DNA of 64,000 nucleotides, from positions 1 to 64,000 of the forward strand of contig WFVA01000067.1 of the NCBI GenBank assembly GCA_015491895.1, in the 5' to 3' direction. The DNA is from Albidovulum sp. (GTDB lineage Bacteria; Pseudomonadota; Alphaproteobacteria; Rhodobacterales; Rhodobacteraceae). A program made the translations under genes and the position numbers. Under the pieces are notes generated by a model that did no database searches, had not been told where the DNA came from, and worked only from the letters and a program-made list of their open reading frames with translations. This document shows positions 9,292-18,168 of the stretch, piece after piece. Numbering within the stretch: the stretch's first letter is position 1; every line of letters begins with the position of its first letter.

Positions 9292-9792
9292 ATGAAGCTG
9301 ATGAAAACACTCGCGCTGGCGCTGGCGCCGACATTGTTCGCCCAACCGGACGTCCTCGCGGCCCAGGAGAACGGCGCGAAGCCAGGCGAAGCCATGGTGG
9401 ATCCGGCAGCGGAGCTTGCCATACTTGATGCGCGCGATATCGAACTGGACGATTTCCTCTGGATTGCCCGTCCGCTGGTGATTTTTGCAGATACCCCGCG
9501 CGATCCCCGCTTCATCCTGCAGATGGAGCGGATCGAAGCCAGGCCCGGGGATCTCATCGAGCGCGATGTGGTGGTCATCATCGATACCGATCCCGCGGCG
9601 AGGAGCGCCGTGCGCCAGAAGCTGCGGCCCAACGGATTTACCTTCGTGCTCATTGACAAGGACGGCACCATCATCCTGCGCAAGCCCCAGCCCTGGGGCA
9701 CGCGCGAACTGGCCCGCGCCATCGACAAGACGCCCCTGCGCCAGGAAGAGATGGAGGCCGAAAAGGAATTGCAGCACGATGCGCTGAACTGA
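9292..9792 (+). CDS. DUF4174 family exported protein
   Basis: A 166-residue protein with an N-terminal signal peptide (hydrophobic residues 4-20, cleavage likely before AAQEN), so it is probably periplasmic. The mature part carries the DUF4174 pattern RPLVIFADTPRDPRF and FVLIDKDGTIILRKPQPW. The family has a thioredoxin-like appearance without a CxxC pair; its function is unknown. The start ATG 9292 has AAGGAG six nt upstream. It is transcribed divergently from mcmA; such DUF4174 genes often sit near propionate genes in Rhodobacterales, but no functional link is proven. Confidence 0.75.
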   Translation: MKLMKTLALALAPTLFAQPDVLAAQENGAKPGEAMVDPAAELAILDARDIELDDFLWIARPLVIFADTPRDPRFILQMERIEARPGDLIERDVVVIIDTDPAARSAVRQKLRPNGFTFVLIDKDGTIILRKPQPWGTRELARAIDKTPLRQEEMEAEKELQHDALN

Positions 9793-9831
9793 GCCGGCCC
9801 ATTGCCGGCATCGCGGCCCCTTCGGTGCAGA

Positions 9832-11559
9832 TCAGTCATCCCGCACTCCTTCCCCGCCCGTTTCACCTGCGCCGGCAGATGGCAGGGAGGCGGCAGGCGA
9901 CGCGCCCTGCCCGTCCATGCGCCGCCCGTCGGCGAAGCGGAAATGGGCGCCCTTTGGCATGGTTGGCACGAAAGCCTCCAGCGCTTCTTGCAGAGGTGCC
10001 GCCGAAGCGGCATCGGGCGCATAGAAATCCACCTCGTTCCCACCGAGATAGTGGGTCTTCTCGCCGAGCCCGAGCGTGCCGAGATAGATCCACTCCGGCC
10101 CCACGGCCTCGCCCAGCCATTTGTCGTAGATCATGACGAGCTTCACGCCCCTCGCCTTCACGAGCGGGCCCGCCCATCCTTCGGGCACATCCTCGCGCAG
10201 GCGGATCTTCAGCGCCTCCAGGCTGGCCAGCCCCCAGAGATCGAGCACGTAATCATCATTGCGGTATGAAACCCAGCCGAGATCGTTCACCGCCACGGGC
10301 CCCTTCACGTATTCGCGCTGGAAACGGGCCATCTGCCCCTGCTGGCGATGGATCTGGGAGGGTGCGAGGGTGACGTCCTGAAGCACCACCGGAATGTAAT
10401 ACTGGCCGATGCTTGCCCCCGTCCAGACAACGAAGGCCGGCATGATCAGCTTCCCCGCCTTGTGCCACATGCTGCGCGCGGGATCGGGCGCGATCAGATC
10501 CGCCAGCATCGGGCGGATGGCACAAAGCGCGGCGCCGTAGCCGAACAGGAGCACATAGTGCTCATAGCGATTCATGTAGCCGAACTTGCCGAACATCAGA
10601 TGCCCCGCGCCCACGATCACCAGCGCCAGGGCAAAGGGCCAGTAGCGCCCGTTCCAGGCGCGCCACATGCGCGGCCACAGGAGCGAGATCGCGAAGGCAA
10701 GCACGAGAATGAGAAAGCTCATCCCCTGCACCCGCGCCATGTTGCGCAGCACCGCCCGCACCATTCTGTCGGCAAGGGGCATGTGTGCCTCGCTCAGGTC
10801 CGCCAGTTTCGACATCACCGAATTGGGCACCGGCTCCAGCCCCAGCGCGTGAAGAAAGAAACCGAAAGCGATCAGCGGCAGGAGGCTCGCCGCAAACAGG
10901 GCGAGTCCCGCCCGCCAGCGGCCCTTGAGCGCAATCACCAGCGCAATGGCAAAGCTCACCCCGAGCCCCTCATAGCGCAGCATCACGCCAAGGATGAGAC
11001 TCGCCACCAGCCAGAGCGGGACACGGCCGCTTTCAAGGAAGGTCTGCAAACCATAGAGCGCCACCAGCACCAGGAAGGCATGCAGGGAATGCTCCATGCC
11101 GGTGAAGGCCACGCCGGCCACGTTGAGCACCAACGGCCCCGTGAAGGCAAGGATCAGCCCGAGCGGCCTGAGCGCGCCCTCTCCATAGCCCGCCCGCCAG
11201 AGGATCCGCCCCCACATGAAGGCCGTGCCGAGAAGGCCGATCACGTTCCAGAAGATGGGCAGATAGCGATGCAGGGATGTGCCGGCAAAGGGGGCGAGCA
11301 GCAGGGGATAGAGCAGCGAGGAATCGGCCGAAGCGTATTCGCCGGCATTCACCCCATATCCCCCGCGCGCGATCTCCTCGGCCATGGCGAGGTGGATATA
11401 GACATCATCGAGAGGATATTCGAACACACCGCCGGCACGCATCCAGGCGATTCCCTGCAGCAGCAGATACATGCCCAGGGCCGATGCCATCGCCAGCAGC
11501 GAAAAGAGCCGCGCACCCCTCGCGTCACGATCCATGCCCGTTTCCACCTGTGCAACCAT
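9832..11559 (-). CDS. Large polytopic membrane protein, GT-C glycosyltransferase-like
   Basis: A 575-residue membrane protein with about ten hydrophobic segments in residues 12-400 and a soluble C-terminal part. Near the N-terminus, after the first membrane span, it has EYPLDDVYIHLAMAEEIARG followed by SSLLYPLLLAPF. An acidic pair in the first external loop and this layout resemble GT-C fold glycosyltransferases that use lipid-linked sugars, but I see no diagnostic family motif. I use ATG 11559, seven nt after AAGGA, instead of the TTG just upstream. It follows pccA on the same strand by 39 nt and may be read through from it, although no metabolic link is apparent. Confidence 0.6.
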   Translation of the reverse strand: MVAQVETGMDRDARGARLFSLLAMASALGMYLLLQGIAWMRAGGVFEYPLDDVYIHLAMAEEIARGGYGVNAGEYASADSSLLYPLLLAPFAGTSLHRYLPIFWNVIGLLGTAFMWGRILWRAGYGEGALRPLGLILAFTGPLVLNVAGVAFTGMEHSLHAFLVLVALYGLQTFLESGRVPLWLVASLILGVMLRYEGLGVSFAIALVIALKGRWRAGLALFAASLLPLIAFGFFLHALGLEPVPNSVMSKLADLSEAHMPLADRMVRAVLRNMARVQGMSFLILVLAFAISLLWPRMWRAWNGRYWPFALALVIVGAGHLMFGKFGYMNRYEHYVLLFGYGAALCAIRPMLADLIAPDPARSMWHKAGKLIMPAFVVWTGASIGQYYIPVVLQDVTLAPSQIHRQQGQMARFQREYVKGPVAVNDLGWVSYRNDDYVLDLWGLASLEALKIRLREDVPEGWAGPLVKARGVKLVMIYDKWLGEAVGPEWIYLGTLGLGEKTHYLGGNEVDFYAPDAASAAPLQEALEAFVPTMPKGAHFRFADGRRMDGQGASPAASLPSAGAGETGGEGVRDD

Positions 11560-11598
11560 CCACAATTCCTTCCCCGTATCGCGCCGCCCTTCCCGGCC

Positions 11599-13644
11599 TC
11601 ACTCGAACTCCATGATCACGTCATCCACCGCCAGGCTCTGCCCCGGCCCGGCGTTGATCTTCGCCACCACGGCGCGGCGCTCGGCGCGCAGGATGTTTTC
11701 CATCTTCATCGCCTCCACGGTGCACAGGGCCTGCCCCTCTTCCACCGTATCGCCCACCTCCACCGCAAGGCTCACCACGAGCCCCGGCATCGGGCACAGG
11801 AGCAGGCGCGAGGTATCGGGGGGCTGCTTCTCGGGCATCAGGCGCGCAAGCTCCGCCTGGCGGGGCGTGAGCACCCGCACGCCAAGATCCGCCCCCCGCG
11901 TGCGCAGGCGGAAACCGCCGGGAATCTTGCTCACCTTGAAGATGAGCGGCCCGCCATCCACCGTGAGGCGTGCGAGGCTTTTCCCCGGCACCCAATCCGA
12001 TTGCACCCGAAGGCAGGCGCCATCCTCGAAGCACACATCCGAGCCCCCGGGATCGGCCTTGATCCTGACCGGCCATTCGCGATCGCCGATCCTCACCACC
12101 CAATCGCTGCCCACATGGCGCTCGTGGTTGTCCATCCGCCCCGATATGCGGGCGCGGCGGATCTCCGTCACCCGATACATGGCCGCCGCGGCCGCCGCCA
12201 CCCGGCGGAGCTGATCCTCCGGGAGTTCCACACCCTGAAAACCTTCCGGGTATTCCTCGGCAATGAAGGCGGTGGTGATGTCGCCGCTCATGAAACGGGG
12301 ATGATCCATCACCGCCGAGAGGAAGGGGAGGTTGTGGCCGATCCCCTCCACCTCGAAGGCATCGAGCGCATCGGCCATCGCCGCGCGCGCCGCCTCGCGA
12401 TCCGCCCCCCAGGTGCAGAGCTTTGCGATCATCGGATCGTAATACATCGAGATCTCGCCGCCCTCGTAAACGCCGGTATCGTTGCGCACCCCGGTTTCGC
12501 CGGGCGCGGCCTCGTCGAGCCACTTGCCGCTTTCGAGCATCGGCCCCGCGGCGCGCGGCGCAGGCGGGCGGTAGCGCGAAAGCCGGCCGATCGAGGGCAG
12601 GAAGTTGCGATAGGGATCCTCGGCGTAAAGGCGGCTCTCGATGGCCCAGCCCTCAAGCTTCACATCGCCCTGCGCGCGTTCGAGCGTCTCGCCCGCCGCG
12701 ATGCGGATCATCTGTTCCACCAGATCGATGCCGGTGATGAGCTCCGTCACCGGGTGCTCCACCTGCAGGCGGGTGTTCATCTCGAGGAAATAGAAATTCC
12801 GCTCGCCATCGACGATGAATTCCACCGTGCCGGCGCTTTCGTAATCCACCGCCTGCGCCAGCGCCACCGCCTGCGCGCCCATGGCGCGGCGCGTCTTTTC
12901 ATCGAGAAAGGGCGAGGGCGCTTCCTCGATCACTTTCTGATTGCGCCGCTGGATCGAACACTCCCGCTCGCCGAGATAGATGCAGTTGCCGTGCTTGTCC
13001 GCCAGCACCTGGATCTCGATATGACGCGGCCGGGTGATGAATTTCTCGATGAAGATGCGATCATCGCCGAAGCTCGCCGCCGCCTCGTTCTTCGAACTCT
13101 GGAAACCCTCGCGTGCCTCTTCGTCATTCCAGGCGATGCGCATCCCCTTGCCGCCACCGCCGGCGCTGGCCTTGATCATCACCGGATAGCCGATCTCGCG
13201 CGCGATCCTCACCGCTTCATCTGCATCCCCGATCAGCCCCATGAAGCCGGGCACCGTGGAAACGCCCGCTTCCTGCGCGAGCTTCTTCGAGGTGATCTTG
13301 TCGCCCATGGCCTCGATCGCCGCCTTGGGCGGGCCGATGAAGGCCACGCCCATTTCCGCCAGCGCCTCGGGGAAGGCCGGGTTTTCGGATAGGAAGCCAT
13401 AGCCCGGATGCACCGCCTCGGCCCCGCTCTCGCGCACCGCTGCGAGGATCTTCTCCATCACGATATAGGATTGGCTGGCCGCCGGCGGGCCGATGTGGAT
13501 CGCCTCGTCGGCCATCTTCACATGCAGGGCGTTCCTGTCGGCATCGGAATATACGGCCACGGTATTGATGCCCATGCGCCGCGCCGTCTTGATGACGCGG
13601 CAGGCGATTTCGCCTCGGTTCGCTATCAGGATCTTATTGAACAT
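11599..13644 (-). CDS. pccA: Propionyl-CoA carboxylase, biotin-containing alpha subunit
   Basis: A 681-residue alpha subunit: biotin carboxylase domain (residues 1 to about 450, starting FNKILIANRGEIACRV and holding the ATP-grasp loop ASAGGGGKGMR), a BT linker domain, and a C-terminal biotin carboxyl carrier domain with EAMKMEN (biotinylated Lys about 647). With PccB it makes methylmalonyl-CoA from propionyl-CoA, ATP and bicarbonate. Length and domain order are normal for PccA. The start is ATG 13644. It is separated from pccB by about 3 kb of small genes on the same strand. Confidence 0.95.
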   Translation of the reverse strand: MFNKILIANRGEIACRVIKTARRMGINTVAVYSDADRNALHVKMADEAIHIGPPAASQSYIVMEKILAAVRESGAEAVHPGYGFLSENPAFPEALAEMGVAFIGPPKAAIEAMGDKITSKKLAQEAGVSTVPGFMGLIGDADEAVRIAREIGYPVMIKASAGGGGKGMRIAWNDEEAREGFQSSKNEAAASFGDDRIFIEKFITRPRHIEIQVLADKHGNCIYLGERECSIQRRNQKVIEEAPSPFLDEKTRRAMGAQAVALAQAVDYESAGTVEFIVDGERNFYFLEMNTRLQVEHPVTELITGIDLVEQMIRIAAGETLERAQGDVKLEGWAIESRLYAEDPYRNFLPSIGRLSRYRPPAPRAAGPMLESGKWLDEAAPGETGVRNDTGVYEGGEISMYYDPMIAKLCTWGADREAARAAMADALDAFEVEGIGHNLPFLSAVMDHPRFMSGDITTAFIAEEYPEGFQGVELPEDQLRRVAAAAAAMYRVTEIRRARISGRMDNHERHVGSDWVVRIGDREWPVRIKADPGGSDVCFEDGACLRVQSDWVPGKSLARLTVDGGPLIFKVSKIPGGFRLRTRGADLGVRVLTPRQAELARLMPEKQPPDTSRLLLCPMPGLVVSLAVEVGDTVEEGQALCTVEAMKMENILRAERRAVVAKINAGPGQSLAVDDVIMEFE

Positions 13645-14205
13645 CAGGCTGCCCTTCTCTTTTCTTCCCCCGCCCCGATCCGGGGCTGCTCTTTTCCTTC
13701 GGTCCGGTCAATTGCGCCGAGAATATACACGCCCGCGCTCCCGGCGGGCCGATCTCGAAAAGCACCACGGCGGCGATCCGCGCCGGGGACGATCAAATCC
13801 CGGATGCCACCCTCGCGCTTGCCTGAAGGGCCGGCAACCGCTTCGTGAAGCCCGCCGGCCCCTGCCGGCGCTTCAACACGCGCATATCCAATGTTTTCGC
13901 GGATGGAGGGGGGGGAGAGCTCCCGGGCAATGCGCCGCTCCGGCAGGGCGGCACGGTGCGCGCCTCCTTCGCGCCCACCGGCACGGAGAGCGCGCGCACC
14001 ACGCATGCGGCCCGGCTTTTCAAGCCGGCGGACAGGCTGACGATCGGGGCCGGGATCGCCTGTGGCCGGCGCGGGACCCTGACGGGCACTTCCGATGACG
14101 CGGCCCGCTTCAGGATCTCGTGCCAGTTCACTTTCTGAACGGTGCGGAGCACCGCCGGGCGCAGATCCGCTGCCCGGCGGCTCCGGTTTCGCTGTCAGGC
14201 TGCTG
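13645..14205. other. Gene-poor interval between pccA and a lipoprotein gene
   Basis: I find no gene I can support. The plus strand has one frame with coding-like composition: about 48 codons (13683-13823), an in-frame TGA at 13824-13826, then 103 codons (13827-14138) ending in a stop. It has no convincing start or ribosome-binding site and no family I recognise, so it may be a decayed gene or chance. A long GC hairpin (arms CCGCCGGGC and GCCCGGCGG, near 14152-14183) lies just after the lipoprotein gene on the minus strand and could end its transcript. Confidence 0.4.
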
Positions 14206-14406
14206 TCAGTCGCAAATGCCGGCGTCGTCGCACAGGGCACCGGCACCCGCGCCGATGGCCGCCCCGGCGATGACATTGCTGTCAAGCGCCTCGGCAACGA
14301 TCGCACCAGCTGCTGCGCCGGCAACGGCGCGCTCGCCATCGGTCCGCAGGCAGCCGGAAAGAGCGGTGGTGAGAATGGCCGCGATGGCCCAGAGTTTGAT
14401 CTGCAT
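14206..14406 (-). CDS. Small glycine-zipper lipoprotein
   Basis: A 66-residue predicted lipoprotein. A signal peptide with lipobox (TTALSGC, Cys about residue 19) is followed by an alanine/glycine-rich stretch with repeated AxAAGA and GAAIGAGAGA patterns, as in short glycine-zipper outer-membrane lipoproteins, and a C-terminus with two cysteines (LCDDAGIC) that may form a disulfide. GGAGG lies 9-14 nt before ATG 14406, directly next to a 13-bp palindrome. It belongs to a series of small lipoprotein genes between pccA and pccB. The function is unknown. Confidence 0.75.
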   Translation of the reverse strand: MQIKLWAIAAILTTALSGCLRTDGERAVAGAAAGAIVAEALDSNVIAGAAIGAGAGALCDDAGICD

Positions 14407-14749
14407 CTTCTTCTGCCTCCAACAAGTCTTGTTATTGCGCCTGAATATAACACCTGGCCGGCGGCAAAAAAAGGGTTGCCGGCATGATCAGCAGGCTCGG
14501 CATGGTTTCGCCGAAGGCAGCCGGAACCGATGGCGGTAAAGAAAATGGGTGGCTTGAACATCAGATGCTCAAACCACCCAGAAGGGGAAGGGTAACGGTA
14601 TTGACATTGTGAAGCGAACAACTTGCTGGAGGAGCTCGCCTCGGAACTCAACCTGAACGATTCGGGCGCCGATTGAAACCCTGCCAGTGACAATCGGCCG
14701 ATATGGGCCGAAATCCGCCAAAAACGAGAACAATCAAGCAGATTCATGC
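14407..14749. promoter_or_regulatory. Leader of the glycine-zipper lipoprotein gene, otherwise no gene
   Basis: This 343-nt gap lies upstream of the lipoprotein gene on the minus strand. It contains a perfect palindrome AACAAG-T-CTTGTT at 14421-14433, abutting the ribosome-binding site. The rest is AT-richer than the surroundings. A 20-codon plus-strand tail ending at 14675 looks coding-like (LLEELASELNLNDSGAD then stop) but has no start codon, so it may be a gene remnant. I see nothing else. Confidence 0.4.
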
Positions 14750-15115
14750 TCAAACCCATTCCTCATCCCCTCCCGCGAACACTTCCGGGAAGCTCGCGCG
14801 GGCCTTTTCCACATCGATCCTGAGCAGAGCATCGTAACTTTCGGGATCAAAGGGATCCTCCGCCGGCACCACCTCACGGCCGAACAGCCATGAAAGGCGC
14901 CCGGCATCGAGATTGCCGCGCATGAAGGGTTCTTCTCCGAAATATTCCCAGAGCGCCGCCATGAAGGCTTCATCGGCGGCAAGATCGGCGGGGCGGCGAT
15001 CGGCATAGCGCTCACGGGCGATCAGCCGCGTTGCCCCTTTCTTGCCGGGACGGCGAATGGTGAAATGGTAATCGGTTCCGGTGAGGCGGGAGGGGAAGCC
15101 ACGGTGCTTCAGCAT
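14750..15115 (-). CDS. Conserved hypothetical protein
   Basis: A 121-residue soluble protein I do not recognise as a named family. It opens with LTGTDYHFTIRRPGKKGATRLIARERYADRRPA and has an acidic C-terminal half (AEDPFDPESYDALLRIDVEKARASFPE). There is no signal peptide or membrane span. The codon composition and the orderly amphipathic C-terminal part argue that it is real. It shares strand and spacing with the lipoprotein genes and pccA. ATG 15115 has GGAG about ten nt upstream. No function can be assigned. Confidence 0.65.
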   Translation of the reverse strand: MLKHRGFPSRLTGTDYHFTIRRPGKKGATRLIARERYADRRPADLAADEAFMAALWEYFGEEPFMRGNLDAGRLSWLFGREVVPAEDPFDPESYDALLRIDVEKARASFPEVFAGGDEEWV

Positions 15116-15241
15116 GGCGCTTCATCTCCCCGCAGCGCCCTCGCAGGCAGAATGCAGCCAAGGGAAGGCCGCGCACCCGGGGAGCGCGCGGCCTGGTGCT
15201 GCAAATCCGTGCCCGGCACGATGCCGGGGCCCCGGAAATGG

Positions 15242-15559
15242 TTACAGGTGCGTGAGCGTCGTATTGCCGCCGGTGTTGTTGCCCCCGCCATCGTCATCCC
15301 TGCCATTGTCATCCCGGCCATTGTGCGGGACGTCGCAGGGCATGCCCTGGCTGTCATAGCCATTCTCGCAGCGCGGCGGCTCGCAGGACTGGGTCTGGCT
15401 GTTGTAATCATAGCCGCCGGTGCACTGGCCCGTTGGCTCGCCATACTTGTTATAGATCGGCTCTGCCTGAATCGGCTCGGGCTCCGGGGCTGTCTGCGCA
15501 CATGCGGCAACCATCGAAACCACACCAAGAGCCGTAAAGATACCATGCCTGAATTGCAT
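15242..15559 (-). CDS. Small Asn/Gly-rich lipoprotein
   Basis: A 105-residue predicted lipoprotein: signal peptide with lipobox VAAC (Cys about 20), then AQTAPEPEPIQAEPIYNKYGEPTGQC, a cysteine-containing middle (four Cys) and a low-complexity tail rich in N, G and D. The start ATG 15559 follows AAGGAG at six to seven nt; an upstream GTG/TTG extension lacks support. It shares the lipobox region and the P-x-YNK motif with the 44-residue lipoprotein encoded just upstream, suggesting a tandem duplication. The function is unknown. Confidence 0.75.
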   Translation of the reverse strand: MQFRHGIFTALGVVSMVAACAQTAPEPEPIQAEPIYNKYGEPTGQCTGGYDYNSQTQSCEPPRCENGYDSQGMPCDVPHNGRDDNGRDDDGGGNNTGGNTTLTHL

Positions 15560-15678
15560 TTCGTTCTCCTTCCACAATCAATTGGCTTTACGCAAGGGAA
15601 AGCTAGCCATGCCTTTGCGGCAATATCAATAGCGGAATTCCATACCCGGCAGAATGGCGTGGAGATAACGGGCGCATG

Positions 15679-15724
15679 AAAAAACCCCGGCGGCACGGGC
15701 CGTGCGCACGGGGGGCTTTCGCCT
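15679..15724 (-). terminator. Rho-independent terminator after the 44-residue lipoprotein gene
   Basis: On the minus strand a GC hairpin (inner stem GCACG-GCC-CGTGC, outer CCCC/GGGG) is followed directly by six T residues. It lies 50-100 nt downstream of the small lipoprotein stop, and separates that transcript from the next lipoprotein gene. Confidence 0.75.
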
Positions 15725-15775
15725 CGAAAGGCGGCGCCATGCGGGGCAGGCCCGAAAGCCCGCCCCGAAAAGCGA

Positions 15776-15910
15776 TCAGACCTTGTTGTAGGTCGGCTGC
15801 TCGGTGACCATCGGAGCTTCTTCCATCGGCGCCGGCTCTTCCTGCTGGGCGCAGGCAGCAACGAAGGCAACGAGGCTGAGTGCAGCAACGAACTTGACTG
15901 TTTTCGACAT
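15776..15910 (-). CDS. 44-residue lipoprotein
   Basis: A very short gene of 44 codons plus stop. The product starts MSKTVKFVAALSLVAFV, has lipobox VAAC (Cys 20) and a mature peptide of only 25 residues rich in E, P and M that ends TEQPTYNKV. The ribosome-binding site AGGAGAAA lies before ATG 15910, and a strong terminator follows, so it is a complete transcription unit. Its signal peptide and YNK ending match the neighbouring 105-residue lipoprotein. Tiny lipoproteins of this type are common in Rhodobacterales and of unknown function; export to the outer membrane is expected. Confidence 0.8.
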   Translation of the reverse strand: MSKTVKFVAALSLVAFVAACAQQEEPAPMEEAPMVTEQPTYNKV

Positions 15911-16124
15911 GTCTTTCTCCTGTCTCTATGGCTTATGCCACTTATATCAGGCTCGCGGGAAATTTCCGCAAGCCTCATGAAGCCCACCCCAGGGGCGGCC
16001 GATGAAACATTAGCGGAAGATTTTCCGGTTGCATACCGAATATTGCCCCCATGGGGGGTATGTGGCGCGAATGCATCATTTTTCCGCCGATCCATGGCCC
16101 GTTCGGATGCCCGTTTCCCGCCCA

Positions 16125-16547
16125 TCAGAACGCCTCCCATTGACAGGCGCCACCGGCGAGGCTGTAGGCCTCGAAGAACTGCGTAACAGCGGGATCGCCC
16201 ACGCCGAATTCCACCGGCGCGCTGGCCAGCGATATGATGATCTGGGCCGGGTGGGGGCCGGTTTCGGCGATGCGCGGCAGGGCGTAGTGATCGCAGAGAT
16301 ATTGCATGTCCTGCCCGATCAGATCCGCCGCCATGCCGCCGCTTTCACGTGCGATAGCCGGTGCGAGGAAGCGAAAGCGCACCGTGAGCCCGGCCGGGCC
16401 GGGCTGGCCCCAGATGGTTTCCATCCATTCCACATGCTGCCCCGAAGGCACGGGGATCGCCATGCCTTCCGCCTCGCCCGCGTGCAGGGAGGAAGCGGCA
16501 AGGGCCACAAGCCCGAGCGGAGCGGATATGTAACGCGCGGCACTCAC
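16125..16547 (-). CDS. DUF6497 family protein
   Basis: A 140-residue exported protein with an N-terminal hydrophobic signal ([18 protein letters not shown]). The body includes [23 protein letters not shown] and a [14 protein letters not shown] segment, as in the DUF6497 family found beside pccB in many Rhodobacterales. It starts with GTG 16547, which overlaps the pccB stop by four nt (GTGA), so it is translationally coupled to the carboxylase beta subunit. The function is unknown; being exported, it is not an obvious enzyme of the pathway. Confidence 0.75.
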   Translation of the reverse strand: MSAARYISAPLGLVALAASSLHAGEAEGMAIPVPSGQHVEWMETIWGQPGPAGLTVRFRFLAPAIARESGGMAADLIGQDMQYLCDHYALPRIAETGPHPAQIIISLASAPVEFGVGDPAVTQFFEAYSLAGGACQWEAF

Positions 16548-18076
16548 AGCGGGATGTTGTCGTGCTTCTTCCAGGGGTTCTGCAGGCTCTTGTTGCGCAG
16601 GCTCGCGAAGGCGCGGCAGACGCGCTTTCGGGTGGATTCGGGCATGATCACCTCATCGATGAAGCCACGTTCGGCGGCCACGAAGGGATTGGCGAAGCGC
16701 TTTTCGTAATCCGCCGTGCGGGAGGCGATCTTCTCCGCATCTTCAAGCTCCCTGCGGTAGAGGATCTCCACCGCGCCCTTCGCGCCCATCACGGCGATTT
16801 CGGCCGTCGGCCAGGCATAGTTGAAATCGCCCCGCAGGTGCTTGGAGGCCATCACGTCATAGGCGCCGCCATAGGCCTTGCGGGTGATGACGGTAACCTT
16901 TGGCACCGTGGCCTCGCCATAGGCAAACAGGAGCTTCGCACCATGCTTGATGACGCCGCCGTATTCCTGCGCCGTGCCCGGCAGGAAGCCCGGCACATCG
17001 ACGAATGTGAGGATCGGGATCTCGAAGGCATCGCAGAAACGCACGAAGCGCGCCGCCTTGCGCGAACTGTCGATATCAAGCACCCCGGCGAGCACCATCG
17101 GCTGATTGGCCACCACCCCCACGGTGCGGCCCTCGAGGCGGATGAACCCGGTGATGATATTGCCGGCGAAATCCTTCTGGATCTCGTAGAAATCGCCCTC
17201 GTCGGCCACCTTGAGCACAAGCTCCTTCATGTCATAGGGCTGATTGGGGCTGTCAGGAATCAGGGTGTTGAGGCTGGGCTCGAGGCGCTCGGGATCATCG
17301 AAGAACGGGCGCACCGGCACCTTGGCGCGATTGTTCAGCGGCAGAAAATCGAACAGCCGGCGGATCTCCAGCAGCGCCTCCACGTCATTTTCGAAGGCCC
17401 CGTCGGCCACGCTCGATTTCTTCGTATGCGTGGCGGCGCCGCCAAGCTCCTCGGCCGTCACCTCCTCGTTGGTGACGGTCTTCACCACATCGGGGCCGGT
17501 CACGAACATGTAGCTCGTATCCTTCACCATGAAGATGAAATCCGTCATCGCCGGGCTGTAAACGGCGCCGCCCGCGCAGGGGCCCATGATAACGGAGATC
17601 TGAGGGATCACGCCCGAGGCCAGGATGTTGCGCTGAAACACCTCAGCATAGCCCGCAAGGCTCGCCACGCCCTCCTGGATGCGCGCGCCGCCCGAATCAT
17701 TAAGCCCGATCACCGGCGCGCCGTTCTGCATCGCCATGTCCATGATCTTGCAGATCTTCTGGGCGTGGGTTTCGGAAAGCGAGCCGCCGAACACGGTGAA
17801 ATCCTGGCTGAAGACATAGACAAGCCGGCCGTTGATCGTACCCCAGCCGGTAACAACCCCATCCCCGGCGGGGCGGTCCTTTTCCATGCTGAAATCGGTG
17901 CAGCGGTGAGCCACGAACATGTCGAACTCCTCGAAGCTGCCCTCGTCGAGCAGCAGATCGATACGCTCGCGCGCCGTCAGCTTGCCCTTCTTGTGCTGCG
18001 CCTCGATGCGCCGCTCGCCCCCGCCCTTGCGCGCCACCTCACGGCGGCGCTCGAGCTCGTCAAGAATTTCCTGCAT
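16544..18076 (-). CDS. pccB: Propionyl-CoA carboxylase, carboxyltransferase beta subunit
   Basis: A 510-residue carboxyltransferase subunit with two crotonase-like halves. It moves the carboxyl group from PccA-bound biotin to propionyl-CoA. Typical segments are [19 protein letters not shown] near the N-terminus, [19 protein letters not shown] in the first half and [24 protein letters not shown] followed by [11 protein letters not shown] in the second. I start it at ATG 18076, which has GGAGGAG six nt upstream and gives the usual MQEILDELE; the longer frame to 18214 includes the promoter. Its upstream region carries a cluster of TTTGC half-sites, the expected target of PccR. Confidence 0.95.
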   Translation of the reverse strand: MQEILDELERRREVARKGGGERRIEAQHKKGKLTARERIDLLLDEGSFEEFDMFVAHRCTDFSMEKDRPAGDGVVTGWGTINGRLVYVFSQDFTVFGGSLSETHAQKICKIMDMAMQNGAPVIGLNDSGGARIQEGVASLAGYAEVFQRNILASGVIPQISVIMGPCAGGAVYSPAMTDFIFMVKDTSYMFVTGPDVVKTVTNEEVTAEELGGAATHTKKSSVADGAFENDVEALLEIRRLFDFLPLNNRAKVPVRPFFDDPERLEPSLNTLIPDSPNQPYDMKELVLKVADEGDFYEIQKDFAGNIITGFIRLEGRTVGVVANQPMVLAGVLDIDSSRKAARFVRFCDAFEIPILTFVDVPGFLPGTAQEYGGVIKHGAKLLFAYGEATVPKVTVITRKAYGGAYDVMASKHLRGDFNYAWPTAEIAVMGAKGAVEILYRRELEDAEKIASRTADYEKRFANPFVAAERGFIDEVIMPESTRKRVCRAFASLRNKSLQNPWKKHDNIPL

Positions 18077-18136
18077 TGATTGCTCCTCCGGCCGGTTTCC
18101 GGGCAAACTAACCCCACAGGGCAGCGCGGCAAAGCC

Positions 18137-18168
18137 TTTTTGCGTTAATTTGCAAAATATTGGCAAGG
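18137..18168. promoter_or_regulatory. Candidate PccR operator upstream of pccB
   Basis: A perfect TTTGCAAA lies at 18149-18156, 73 nt upstream of pccB. It is flanked by related half-sites (TTTGC at 18139-18143, and TTGGCAAG at 18160-18167) at 10-11 nt phasing, so all fall on one face of the helix. The published PccR site of Rhodobacter sphaeroides is two TTTGCAAA units four nt apart; here the outer units are degenerate. Two further GCAAA units (18184-18196) follow towards the MFS gene. Confidence 0.6.

Noticed and set aside
10348-13392. Plus-strand open frame of 1014 codons across the membrane protein and pccA genes
   Set aside because: It is antisense to two well supported minus-strand genes, is His/Arg rich and has no family character; it results from GC-rich codon usage of the real genes.
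14632-14675. Short plus-strand frame ending LLEELASELNLNDSGAD
   Set aside because: No start codon after the preceding in-frame stop; at most the tail of a lost gene.
13644-14759. Minus-strand frame of 371 codons upstream of pccA
   Set aside because: It runs through the lipoprotein gene and its leader in another frame, with Arg/Gly-rich, non-protein-like sequence and no ribosome-binding site.
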